Of a DNA stretch of 64,000 nucleotides, positions 34,877 to 43,131 are shown in pieces. Source of the DNA: Streptomyces antibioticus (GTDB taxonomy: Bacteria > Actinomycetota > Actinomycetes > Streptomycetales > Streptomycetaceae); the NCBI RefSeq assembly GCF_002019855.1, contig NZ_CM007717.1, forward strand, positions 1,925,570 to 1,989,569, in the 5' to 3' direction. The position numbers were made by a program, and so were the translations under genes. Each line of letters starts with the position of its first letter. Position 1 is the first letter of the stretch. Below the pieces are notes generated by a model that did no database searches, was not told the DNA's origin, and saw nothing but the letters and a program-made list of their open reading frames with translations.

Positions 34877-34964
34877 GTCCGGGTGGCGGAATGGCAGACG
34901 CGCTAGCTTGAGGTGCTAGTGCCCTTTATCGGGCGTGGGGGTTCAAGTCCCCCCTCGGACACCA
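34877..34964 (+). tRNA. tRNA-Leu (anticodon GAG)
   Basis: The gene folds as a class II tRNA. The acceptor arm is GTCCGGG with CTCGGAC, the anticodon stem CTAGC/GCTAG closes a TTGAGGT loop (anticodon GAG), a long variable arm (CCCTTTATCGGG) is typical of leucine, and the T arm is GGGGG-TTCAAGT-CCCCC. The discriminator is A and the CCA is encoded. It reads the CTC/CTT leucine codons. Confidence 0.96.
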
Positions 34965-35001
34965 GCGGGAAGATCCGCGAGATCGTCCCCGATCCTTTCA
35001 T

Positions 35002-35037
35002 GAATCGCCGGTGAGTCGTATGACTCACCGGCGATTC
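35002..35037 (+). terminator. Terminator of the tRNA-Leu gene
   Basis: A perfect 16-bp stem (GAATCGCCGGTGAGTC and its complement) with a GTAT loop is followed by GTTGTT. It lies about 40 bp after the tRNA end. Confidence 0.85.
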
Positions 35038-35147
35038 GTTGTTCCGGGAGGCGTCCCGAGCCCGCCCCGAGGCCGTCCCTGCCCCCTCCCCGCCCGTCCG
35101 GCCGCTTCTGAGCCGCGCCGTTCGGGCAGGTCACCGATACTGAGGAA

Positions 35148-37928
35148 ATGGGCAGACTCGGGCGATATGCCCCAGTGAGCCGGCAGGACGACCGCGCACC
35201 GCCGCCGGCCGGGCCGCCGGGCGCCGGTCCGACGGCCCGTCACCCCGCGGCCGGACGACGCCGGCTGTCGTGGCGCAGGCCGCGCAGCGTCGCCGGTCAG
35301 GTCTTCCTGCTGCAACTGGTGGTCGTCCTGCTGCTCATCGCCACGGCCGTGACGGTGCTCGTGATCCAGGACCGCAGCCGTGCGATCCAGGAGGCCGGCG
35401 ACCGGTCCCTGGTGGCGGCCGAGTCGTTCGCGAACGCGCCGGGCACGGCGGAGGCGATGCAGAGCGACGACCCGACGGCGGCGCTCCAGCCGCACGCCGA
35501 GGCGGTGCGCAAGAAGACGGGCGTCGACTACGTCGTGGCGCTGAGCCCGTACGGCTTCCGCTGGACGCATCCGGACCCGGACCAGATCGGGAAGCACGTC
35601 TCCACGTCCTACGGTGAGGCGCTGGAGGGCGAGCCCCACCAGACCACGTTCGACAGCAGTCTGGGCAAGGCGGTCGACTCGACGGTGGCCGTCTTCGACG
35701 AGAAGGGCGACGCGGTCGGCCTCGTCACCGTGGGCGTCACGGTGGACAAGGTGACCAGCGTGGTGCAGCACCAACTGCCGGTGATCTTCGCGGCCGGCGG
35801 TGTCGCGCTGCTGCTGGCCGCGGGCGGATCGGCGCTGGTCAGCGGACGGCTGCGGCGGCAGACGCGGGGCCTGGGCCCGGTCGAGATGACCCGGATGTAC
35901 GAGCACAACGACGCGGTGCTGCACGCCGTCCGCGAAGGCGTGATCATCCTGGACGCCGACGGCAGGCTGCTGCTCGTCAACGACGAGGCGCGCCGGCTGC
36001 TCGCCCTGCCGGCCGAGACCGAGGGCAAGCCGGTCACCGGGCTCGGGCTGAACCCGGCCCTGGCCGCGCTGCTCGGGTCGGGCCGGGCGGCCACGGACAA
36101 GGTCTTCCTGGCCGGGGACACCCTGCTCGCGGTCAATGTGCGGCCGGTGGGTCACAAGGGCGGCAGCGTGGCCACCCTGCGGGACACCACCGAGCTGCGC
36201 GCCCTCGCCGGCCGGGCGGACGTGGCGGGCGGGCGTCTGCAACTGCTCTACGAGGCCAGCACCCGGATCGGCACCACCCTCGACATCCGGCGCACCGCCG
36301 AGGAGCTGACCGAGGTGGCGGTCCCGCGGTTCGCCGACTTCGCCACCGTCGAGCTGGTGGAGCCCGTGCTGCACGGGGGTGAGCCGACGGGGGCGAGCAC
36401 GGAGATGCGCCGTGTCGCGTCCGCGGGCATCCTCGGCGACGCGCCCCTCAACCCCGTCGGGACGCTGCTGCGGTACGTGCCCGGCAACCCGGTGGCCACC
36501 GGGATGACCACCGGCCGGCCGGTGCTGGTGGCGGACCTCTCCGTCGCCGACGGCTGGCAGGCCCAGGACCCGGAGCGGGCCCGGCGGGTCGTCGAGTACG
36601 GCATCCACTCCATGATCTCGGTGCCGCTCCAGGCGCGGGGCCAGTTGCTGGGGATCGTGGAGTTCTGGCGGTCGGAGCAGGAGCCCTTCGAGGCGGACGA
36701 CCTGTCCCCCGCCGAGGAACTCGCCACCCGGGCGGCCGTGTGCATCGACAACGCGCGCCGCTACACCCGCGAGCACACCACGGCCGTCACCCTCCAGCGC
36801 AGCCTGCTGCCCGGCACGTTCCCGGAGCTGTCCGCCCTGGAGGTCGGGCACCGGTATCTGCCCGCCCAGGCGGGGGTGGGCGGCGACTGGTACGACGTCA
36901 TCCCGCTGCCGGGGGCCCGGGTGGCGCTGGTGGTCGGTGATGTCGTCGGGCACGGTCTGCACGCGGCCGCGACGATGGGCCGGCTGCGGACCGCGGTGCA
37001 CAACTTCGCCGCCCTGGACCTGCCCCCGGACGAGCTGCTGGCGCACCTGGACGATCTGGTCGCCCGGATCGACCAGGACGCGGCGGCCGAGGGCAACACC
37101 GAGGCCGTCAGCGGTGCCACCTGTCTGTACGCGGTCTACGACCCGGTCTCCGGGCGGTGTGTGCTGGCCCGGGCCGGTCATCCCGGTCCGGCGCTGGTCA
37201 CGCCCGACGGCGCCGTGACCTTCCCCGAGATCCCCGTCGCGCCGCCGCTCGGCGTGGGCGGCGGGCTGCCGGTCGAGACGGCCGACCTGCGGCTCGCCGC
37301 CGGCAGCCGGCTGGTCCTCTACACCGACGGCCTGGTGGAGGCCCGGGGGCGGGACATCGACGTCGGGCTCGGCATGCTGCGGGAGGTGCTCGCCGAGACG
37401 TACGACGACGACCTGGACGACACCTGCCGGACGGTGCTCGACGCGATGCTGCGCGCCGGGTCGGGCGACGACGTCGCGCTGCTCGTCGCGCGCACCCGGC
37501 TGCTCGACCCGGACCAGGTCGCGGAGTGGGAGGTGCCCGACGATCCGGCGGCCGTCCCCCGGATCCGCGCCGAGGCCACCCGCAGGCTGGAGGCGTGGGG
37601 GCTCGGCGAGGCCGCGTTCACCACCGAGCTGATCCTCAGCGAACTGGTCACGAACGCCATCCGGTACGGGGCGAGCCCGATCGGTCTGCGGCTGCTGCGC
37701 GACCGCGACAGCCTGATCTGCGAGGTCGCCGACGGCACCAGCACCTCCCCGCATCTGCGCCGCGCGGCCTCCACCGACGAGGGGGGCCGCGGTCTGTTCC
37801 TCGTCGCGCAGTTGTCCCGCCGGTGGGGCACCCGGTACACCGACCGGGGCAAGATCATCTGGGCGGAGCAGGCGCTCGACGCGGGCGCGGCGGGAGATCT
37901 GAGCGGACTGCTCCTTGCGGACCTGTGA
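35148..37928 (+). CDS. Membrane sensor with PAS, GAF, SpoIIE phosphatase and HATPase domains
   Basis: The 926-residue protein probably controls an anti-sigma-factor pathway. A Pro-rich tail leads to transmembrane helix 1 (about 50-74). An extracytoplasmic Cache/DcuS-like sensor follows (SPYGFRWTHPDPDQIGKHV, about 130), then helix 2 (about 210-233), PAS (about 255-340) and GAF (about 365-520). The PP2C/SpoIIE phosphatase has GGDWYDV (about 578) and GDVVGHG (about 597). The C-terminal HATPase_c has its Asn box in ELVTNAIRYG (about 831) and GRGLFLV (about 880). Both phosphatase and anti-sigma kinase halves look intact. ATG at 35148 follows GAGGA. No sigma-factor or antagonist gene is adjacent. 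Confidence 0.9.
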   Translation: MGRLGRYAPVSRQDDRAPPPAGPPGAGPTARHPAAGRRRLSWRRPRSVAGQVFLLQLVVVLLLIATAVTVLVIQDRSRAIQEAGDRSLVAAESFANAPGTAEAMQSDDPTAALQPHAEAVRKKTGVDYVVALSPYGFRWTHPDPDQIGKHVSTSYGEALEGEPHQTTFDSSLGKAVDSTVAVFDEKGDAVGLVTVGVTVDKVTSVVQHQLPVIFAAGGVALLLAAGGSALVSGRLRRQTRGLGPVEMTRMYEHNDAVLHAVREGVIILDADGRLLLVNDEARRLLALPAETEGKPVTGLGLNPALAALLGSGRAATDKVFLAGDTLLAVNVRPVGHKGGSVATLRDTTELRALAGRADVAGGRLQLLYEASTRIGTTLDIRRTAEELTEVAVPRFADFATVELVEPVLHGGEPTGASTEMRRVASAGILGDAPLNPVGTLLRYVPGNPVATGMTTGRPVLVADLSVADGWQAQDPERARRVVEYGIHSMISVPLQARGQLLGIVEFWRSEQEPFEADDLSPAEELATRAAVCIDNARRYTREHTTAVTLQRSLLPGTFPELSALEVGHRYLPAQAGVGGDWYDVIPLPGARVALVVGDVVGHGLHAAATMGRLRTAVHNFAALDLPPDELLAHLDDLVARIDQDAAAEGNTEAVSGATCLYAVYDPVSGRCVLARAGHPGPALVTPDGAVTFPEIPVAPPLGVGGGLPVETADLRLAAGSRLVLYTDGLVEARGRDIDVGLGMLREVLAETYDDDLDDTCRTVLDAMLRAGSGDDVALLVARTRLLDPDQVAEWEVPDDPAAVPRIRAEATRRLEAWGLGEAAFTTELILSELVTNAIRYGASPIGLRLLRDRDSLICEVADGTSTSPHLRRAASTDEGGRGLFLVAQLSRRWGTRYTDRGKIIWAEQALDAGAAGDLSGLLLADL

Positions 37929-37955
37929 ACCGCGGCGGGAGCCCTCGGGACACGC

Positions 37956-38837
37956 TCAGGAGTTGTCGTCCACCGTGAAGTACGGGATCTTGGCCGGGTC
38001 CCGGCCGAAGGCGGCGCCGAGGTAGACGGCCGACAGCTTGGCGAGCGTCCCGTCGTCGATGAGCTGCCGGATGATCCGGTCCAGTTCGTCCCGGTCGGGC
38101 GACCCCTTCGGGTACAGGGCGCCGTAGCCCTGGTCGGTCCGGTACTGGCCCACCAGGCTCACCCGGCTCTCCTGCTTCTGGGGGTACGCGAGCAGGATGG
38201 TCGTGTCGTGGACGACCGCGTCGATCCGGCCGTCCTCCAGCGCGGTGATCATCTCGGGGTCGTTGGCGAAGGCGGTGACGGGCCGGGTCGGCTTGATGCG
38301 GTCCTTGACGAACTCCTCGCCCGTGGTGCCCTCGGCCACGCCGATGCGGACGTCCCGGATGTTGTTCTGGTCGATCTTCTCGCCGTCCCTGATCAGCACG
38401 CCGAGGGTCGAGGAGAGGTAGGGCGGGGAGAAGTCGGCGACCTTGCTCCGTTCCGGGGTGATGGTGATCTGCGCCAGGGCCAGGTCGAAGTCCGAGGTGC
38501 GGCCGGACACGACCTGCGGGAAGGGGGCGTTCAGGACCTTCACCCGGTCGAGTCCGGAGCGGTAGGCGATGTTGGCGGCCATGCAGTACTCGTAGCCGCT
38601 CTTGACGGTGTCCGCGGTGTCGCCGTTCCACCAGCCGGGCGCGGGCAGCGTCGTCTTGACCGTGAGCGCGCCCGCCGTCTCGGGCGTCAGATGGAACTCG
38701 CCGTACTGTCCCGAGACGGGGCAGTCGCCGTAGTGGGCGTTCGACGACTTCGAGCCGTTCTGGTCGCACGCCGATGTCGCGACGATGAGCGCCACACCGA
38801 CAGCCAGAGAGACGATCGCTGCCGCGGCGCGCATCAT
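37956..38837 (-). CDS. Orphan amino-acid-type solute-binding lipoprotein
   Basis: The 293-residue family-3 extracellular receptor has a signal peptide with lipobox (ATSAC, Cys about 24). The receptor domain begins LTVKTTLPAPGWWNGD and contains FDLALAQITITPERSKVADFSPPY, the hallmark of glutamate/glutamine-type binding proteins, then IGVAEGTTGEEFV. No permease or ATPase gene is nearby, so it may serve a distant transporter or signal. Two ATG codons stand in tandem at 38837 and follow CCGGAGG. It converges on the sensor gene with 27 bp between stops and diverges from the synthetase. Confidence 0.87.
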   Translation of the reverse strand: MMRAAAAIVSLAVGVALIVATSACDQNGSKSSNAHYGDCPVSGQYGEFHLTPETAGALTVKTTLPAPGWWNGDTADTVKSGYEYCMAANIAYRSGLDRVKVLNAPFPQVVSGRTSDFDLALAQITITPERSKVADFSPPYLSSTLGVLIRDGEKIDQNNIRDVRIGVAEGTTGEEFVKDRIKPTRPVTAFANDPEMITALEDGRIDAVVHDTTILLAYPQKQESRVSLVGQYRTDQGYGALYPKGSPDRDELDRIIRQLIDDGTLAKLSAVYLGAAFGRDPAKIPYFTVDDNS

Positions 38838-39143
38838 TGCACCTCCGGTAGGGGCATACTCCTTGAGTCACCATAAATCACCCCGAACCAAATGACTGCC
38901 GGAACCCTTGGTGTGGCCGATGTCTCCCTGGCCCCGTTCCGTGCGAAGGTCGCGCAGGTCACGGTGGGCGCACGGCTCGTCACGGGTCCCCCGGACGGGT
39001 CCGTCCGGTGGCTGCCGCAAAGGGACGTCCTTAGCGTCGTACTAAAATTTCCGGCTTGTTACGGAGCCGGCCCGGACAACCCCAGGCAGACCTGCGGGCC
39101 CGCCGGCGCCCCGGAGGCTTCCGGGATCGAGACGCGAGGACCG
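38838..39143. other. Divergent promoter region between the lipoprotein and the synthetase
   Basis: The 306-bp gap contains an AT-rich word, TACTAAAATTT, at 39041-39051 that could be a -10 for the synthetase, without a clear -35. The frame of the synthetase stays open upstream to 38892, so a longer N-terminus of up to 84 residues cannot be fully excluded, but that stretch lacks family similarity. Confidence 0.5.
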
Positions 39144-42100
39144 ATGGCAGCCATTGACGAGAGCAGTGCTCTCGGCCTGCTCGACGACGACATCCGCGTA
39201 CAGCTCGGTGACACGGCACGTTTCTCCGGCGGCCCCGCCGCCTCCCCACGGACCCTGGTCGACGTGTTCGACGCGTCCGTGCGGTCGTACCCGGACGAGT
39301 GGGCCCTGGACGACGGCACCACGCCCCTGACCTACCGGGCGCTCGCGGTGGAGGTGGAGCGGCTCAGGGGCCGGCTCGCCGCCGCCGGGGTCGGCCTCGG
39401 CGACCGGGTGGGGGTGCGGGTGCAGTCCGGCACCAACGATCTCTACGTGGCGATCCTGGCCGTGCTCGCGGCCGGCGCCGCCTATGTCCCGGTCGACGCC
39501 GAGGACCCCGACGAGCGCGCCGAGCTGGTGTTCGGCGAGGCCGGGGTGCGGGCGGTGATCGGGGCCGGGCACGGGATCGCCCCGACCCGGAGCGCGGCGG
39601 AGGGCCGGGAGAGGGCCGGGCGGCCCGGGGTCGAGCACGACGCCTGGATCATCTTCACCTCCGGTTCGACGGGGCGGCCCAAGGGTGTCGCCGTGAGCCA
39701 TCGCAGCGCCGCCGCGTTCGTGGACGCCGAGGCCGCGCTGTTCCTCGCCGAGGAGCCGATCGGGCCCGGCGACCGGGTGATGGCCGGGCTGTCGGTGGCC
39801 TTCGACGCCTCCTGCGAGGAGATGTGGCTGGCCTGGCGGCACGGCGCCTGTCTGGTGCCGGTGCCCAGGGCGCAGGTCAGGAGCGGCGCGGACCTCGGTC
39901 CCTGGCTGGTGGAGCAGGAGATCACCGTCGTCTCCACCGTGCCGACCCTGGCCGCGCTCTGGGAGCCCGAGACCCTCAACGACGTCCGGCTGCTGATCTT
40001 CGGCGGTGAGGCGTGCCCGCCCGAGCTGGTGCAGCGGCTGGTGACCGAGGGGCGGGAGGTGTGGAACACCTACGGGCCGACCGAGGCCACCGTGGTCGCC
40101 TGCGCCGCGCTGATGTCGGGCGCGGAGCCGGTGCGGATCGGGCTGCCGCTGCGCGGCTGGGAGCTGGCCGTCGTCGACGAGGCCGGGGAGCCGGTGCCGT
40201 TGGGCGGCAGCGGTGAGCTGGTGATCGGCGGGGTCGGGCTCGCCCGGTACCTGGACGCCGGGAAGGACGCGGAGAAGTACGCGCCGCTGCCCTCGCTGGG
40301 CTGGGAGCGGGCGTACCGCAGCGGTGACCTGGTGCGGGCCGACGCCGAGGGGCTGGTGTTCCTGGGGCGGGCCGACGAGCAGATCAAGCTCGGCGGGCGG
40401 CGGATCGAGCTGGGTGAGGTGGACGCGGCGCTCCAGGCGCTGCCCGGGGTCGCGGGGGCCGCGGCCGCCGTACGGACCGCGCGCGGCGGCAATCAGTTGC
40501 TGGTCGGGTATGTGGTGACGCAGGACGGCTGGGACCGGTCCGCGGCGGTGGAGAAGCTGCGCGCCGAGCTGCCCGCCGCCCTGGTGCCGCTGCTCGCGCC
40601 GGTGGCGGAGCTGCCGACCCGGACCTCGGGGAAGGTCGACCGCGACGCGCTGCCCTGGCCGCTGGAGGGCGTGGAGGCCCCGGGCGAGCGGTTGTACGGC
40701 ACCGAGGCGTGGCTCGCCGAGCAGTGGACCGAGGTGCTGGGCCTCCCGGTCGGCTCGGCCGGCGACGACTTCTTCGCGATCGGCGGCGGCAGTCTGGCCG
40801 CCGCCCAGCTCACCACCCGGCTGCGCACCCGCTATCCGGCCGCCGCCGTGCTGGACGTCTACCAGCAGCCGACCCTGCGCAAGCTGGCCCGCCGGCTGGA
40901 GGCGTCGGTGCGCGAGGCGGGCGACCGCCGGACGGTGGCGCCGGTGCCGAGACGGGCGCAGCTCGTCCAGCTCCTGGTGCTGGTGCCGCTCGCCGCCCTG
41001 CTGGGGCTGCGCTGGTGGGTCGCACTGGCCGTGCTGGGCAACCTGCTGCCCGGGTACGCCTGGCTGCCGACGGCGCCCTGGTGGCTGCTCGGTGCCGGTG
41101 TACTGCTGCTGTTCACTCCGCCCGGGCGGATCGCGCTCGCGGCGGGCGGGGCGCGGCTGCTGCTGCGGGGTGTGACGCCCGGACGGTATCCGCGGGGCGG
41201 GTCGGCGCATCTGCGGCTGTGGGCGGCCGAGCGGCTGGCCGAGTCCACCGGGGCGACCTCGCTGACCGGGTCGTGGCTGGAGCGGTACGCGCGGGCGCTG
41301 GGCTGCCGGATCGGGCCGGACGTCGATCTGCACTCGCTGCCGCCGGTCACCGGGCTGCTGAAGCTGGGCCGGGGCGCCGCCGTCGAGTCCGAGGTGGATC
41401 TGTCCGGGTACTGGCTGGACGGCGACCGGCTGGAGATCGGGGCGGTCAAGGTGGGCGCGCACGCCGTCGTCGGCACGCGCAGTCTGCTCTTCCCGAGCGC
41501 CCGCGTCGGCAAGCGGGCCGAGGTGGCGCCCGGTTCGGCGGTCACCGGGCAGGTCCCGACCGGGCAGCGCTGGGCGGGCGCGCCCGCGGTCAAGCTCGGC
41601 AAGGCCAAGCGCAACTGGCCGAAGGAGCGGCCCGGGCGCGGCCGGTACTGGCGGGTGATGTACGGCGTGACCGGCGTCGCGCTGAATCTGCTGCCGGTGG
41701 CGGCGGCCGGGGCCGCGCTGCTGGTGGCCCGGGTGTTCGTCACCCCCGGTCTCGGGCTCGGCGGGGCGCTGCGCGGGGCGGTTCTCGCGCTGGTCCCGGC
41801 GACGCTGGCCTACGGGCTGGCGTACGCGGTGCTGCTGCTGGCCGCCGTACGGCTGCTCAGCGTCGGGCTGCGGGAGGGCACGCATCCCACGCACGGCCGG
41901 GTGGGCTGGCAGGCGTGGACGGTGACGCAGTTGATGGACCGCTCCCGCGAGACGCTGTTCCCGCTGTACGCGGGGCTGGTCACCCCGCTGTGGCTGCGGC
42001 TCCTCGGGATGCGGATCGGGCGGGGCGCCGAGGTGTCGACGGTGCTGGCGCTGCCGAGTCTGACCACGGTCGGCGAGGGCGCGTTCCTCGCGGACGACAC

Positions 42101-43013
42101 ACTGACCGCGCCGTACGAGCTGGGGGGCGGCTGGGTGCGGATCGGGCGGGCGGAGATCGGGCGGCGGGCGTTCCTCGGGAACTCGGGGATGACCGCGCCG
42201 GGCCGGTCGGTGCCGGACGGCGGGCTGGTCGGGGTGCTGTCGGCGACGCCGAAGAAGGCGAAGAAGGGCAGCTCCTATCTGGGGCTGCCGCCGGTGAAAC
42301 TGCCGCGGAGCGCGGCCGACGGCGACCGGAGCCGCACCTACGAGCCGCCGGCGCGGCTGCTGTGGGCGCGGGCCCTGGTGGAGCTGTGCCGGATCGTGCC
42401 GGTGTTCTGCTCGGCGGCGCTGGCCGTGCTGACGGTGGCGGCGCTGTGCGCGCTGGGCGGCTGGGCGCCGCTGCTGGGCGGCCCGGTGCTGCTCGGGGCG
42501 GGTGCGGCGGCCGGGGCGGTGTCGGTGGTGGCGAAGTGGCTGCTGGTGGGGCGGCACCGCGCCGGGGAGCATCCGCTGTGGAGTTCCTTCGTGTGGCGCA
42601 ACGAGCTGGCGGACACCTTCGTCGAGGTGCTGGCCGTGCCGTGGCTGGGGGCCGCCGTGCCGGGGACGCCGGTGACGGCGGTGTGGCTGCGCGGGCTGGG
42701 GGCGCGGATCGGCCGGGGGGTGTGGGTGGAGAGCTACTGGCTGCCGGAGGCCGACCTGGTCACCCTGGAGGACGGGGCGACGGTCAACCGGGGCTGTGTG
42801 CTCCAGACTCACCTCTTCCACGACCGGATCTTGCGGACGGATACTGTGGTCCTCCGTGAGGGTGCCACGCTGGGCCCTGGCGGGATCGTGCTGCCCGGCA
42901 GCACGGTCGGGGCCCGTACGACGCTGGGTCCCGCGTCGCTCGTCATGGCCGCGGAGTCCGTCCCGGACGACACCCGGTGGCTGGGCAACCCGATCGAGGC
43001 GTGGCGCCCCTGA
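39144..43013 (+). CDS. Pls/PosA-type membrane non-ribosomal peptide synthetase
   Basis: The 1,289-residue single-module enzyme resembles epsilon-poly-lysine synthetase. The adenylation domain (about 1-525) has IIFTSGSTGRPKGV, NTYGPTEATV, YRSGDLV, GRADEQIKLGGRRIELGE and the catalytic Lys in TRTSGKVDRDAL. A thiolation domain follows (FFAIGGGSLAAAQL, Ser about 550). Next come three membrane blocks (about 605-675, 838-900, 1082-1132), alternating with three left-handed beta-helix domains (about 720-815, 953-1032, 1186-1272; each opens G-x-R-I-G). No condensation or thioesterase domain is present. The A-domain reads FDASCEEMW, with Glu where PheA has Trp239, compatible with a cationic substrate. 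The start ATG at 39144 has GAGGA only 3 bases upstream. The product is unknown; poly-lysine or a related homopolymer is inferred. Confidence 0.85.
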   Translation: MAAIDESSALGLLDDDIRVQLGDTARFSGGPAASPRTLVDVFDASVRSYPDEWALDDGTTPLTYRALAVEVERLRGRLAAAGVGLGDRVGVRVQSGTNDLYVAILAVLAAGAAYVPVDAEDPDERAELVFGEAGVRAVIGAGHGIAPTRSAAEGRERAGRPGVEHDAWIIFTSGSTGRPKGVAVSHRSAAAFVDAEAALFLAEEPIGPGDRVMAGLSVAFDASCEEMWLAWRHGACLVPVPRAQVRSGADLGPWLVEQEITVVSTVPTLAALWEPETLNDVRLLIFGGEACPPELVQRLVTEGREVWNTYGPTEATVVACAALMSGAEPVRIGLPLRGWELAVVDEAGEPVPLGGSGELVIGGVGLARYLDAGKDAEKYAPLPSLGWERAYRSGDLVRADAEGLVFLGRADEQIKLGGRRIELGEVDAALQALPGVAGAAAAVRTARGGNQLLVGYVVTQDGWDRSAAVEKLRAELPAALVPLLAPVAELPTRTSGKVDRDALPWPLEGVEAPGERLYGTEAWLAEQWTEVLGLPVGSAGDDFFAIGGGSLAAAQLTTRLRTRYPAAAVLDVYQQPTLRKLARRLEASVREAGDRRTVAPVPRRAQLVQLLVLVPLAALLGLRWWVALAVLGNLLPGYAWLPTAPWWLLGAGVLLLFTPPGRIALAAGGARLLLRGVTPGRYPRGGSAHLRLWAAERLAESTGATSLTGSWLERYARALGCRIGPDVDLHSLPPVTGLLKLGRGAAVESEVDLSGYWLDGDRLEIGAVKVGAHAVVGTRSLLFPSARVGKRAEVAPGSAVTGQVPTGQRWAGAPAVKLGKAKRNWPKERPGRGRYWRVMYGVTGVALNLLPVAAAGAALLVARVFVTPGLGLGGALRGAVLALVPATLAYGLAYAVLLLAAVRLLSVGLREGTHPTHGRVGWQAWTVTQLMDRSRETLFPLYAGLVTPLWLRLLGMRIGRGAEVSTVLALPSLTTVGEGAFLADDTLTAPYELGGGWVRIGRAEIGRRAFLGNSGMTAPGRSVPDGGLVGVLSATPKKAKKGSSYLGLPPVKLPRSAADGDRSRTYEPPARLLWARALVELCRIVPVFCSAALAVLTVAALCALGGWAPLLGGPVLLGAGAAAGAVSVVAKWLLVGRHRAGEHPLWSSFVWRNELADTFVEVLAVPWLGAAVPGTPVTAVWLRGLGARIGRGVWVESYWLPEADLVTLEDGATVNRGCVLQTHLFHDRILRTDTVVLREGATLGPGGIVLPGSTVGARTTLGPASLVMAAESVPDDTRWLGNPIEAWRP

Positions 43014-43040
43014 GAGCGGGCACCCCGGACCCGGCGGGCG

Positions 43041-43100
43041 GTGTGCCGACGGACGGTGTGCCGACGGCGGGTGGGTCGACGGCGGGTGGGTCGGCGGCGG
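43041..43100. repeat. Four tandem 15-bp repeats between synthetase and peptidase genes
   Basis: Units GTGTGCCGACGGACG, GTGTGCCGACGGCGG, GTGGGTCGACGGCGG and GTGGGTCGGCGGCGG run head to tail at 43041, 43056, 43071 and 43086, drifting stepwise. They fill most of the 118-bp gap after the synthetase stop. Confidence 0.9.
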
Positions 43101-43131
43101 TTGGAGCACAGCGCAGGGAGCGGACGCGGAA

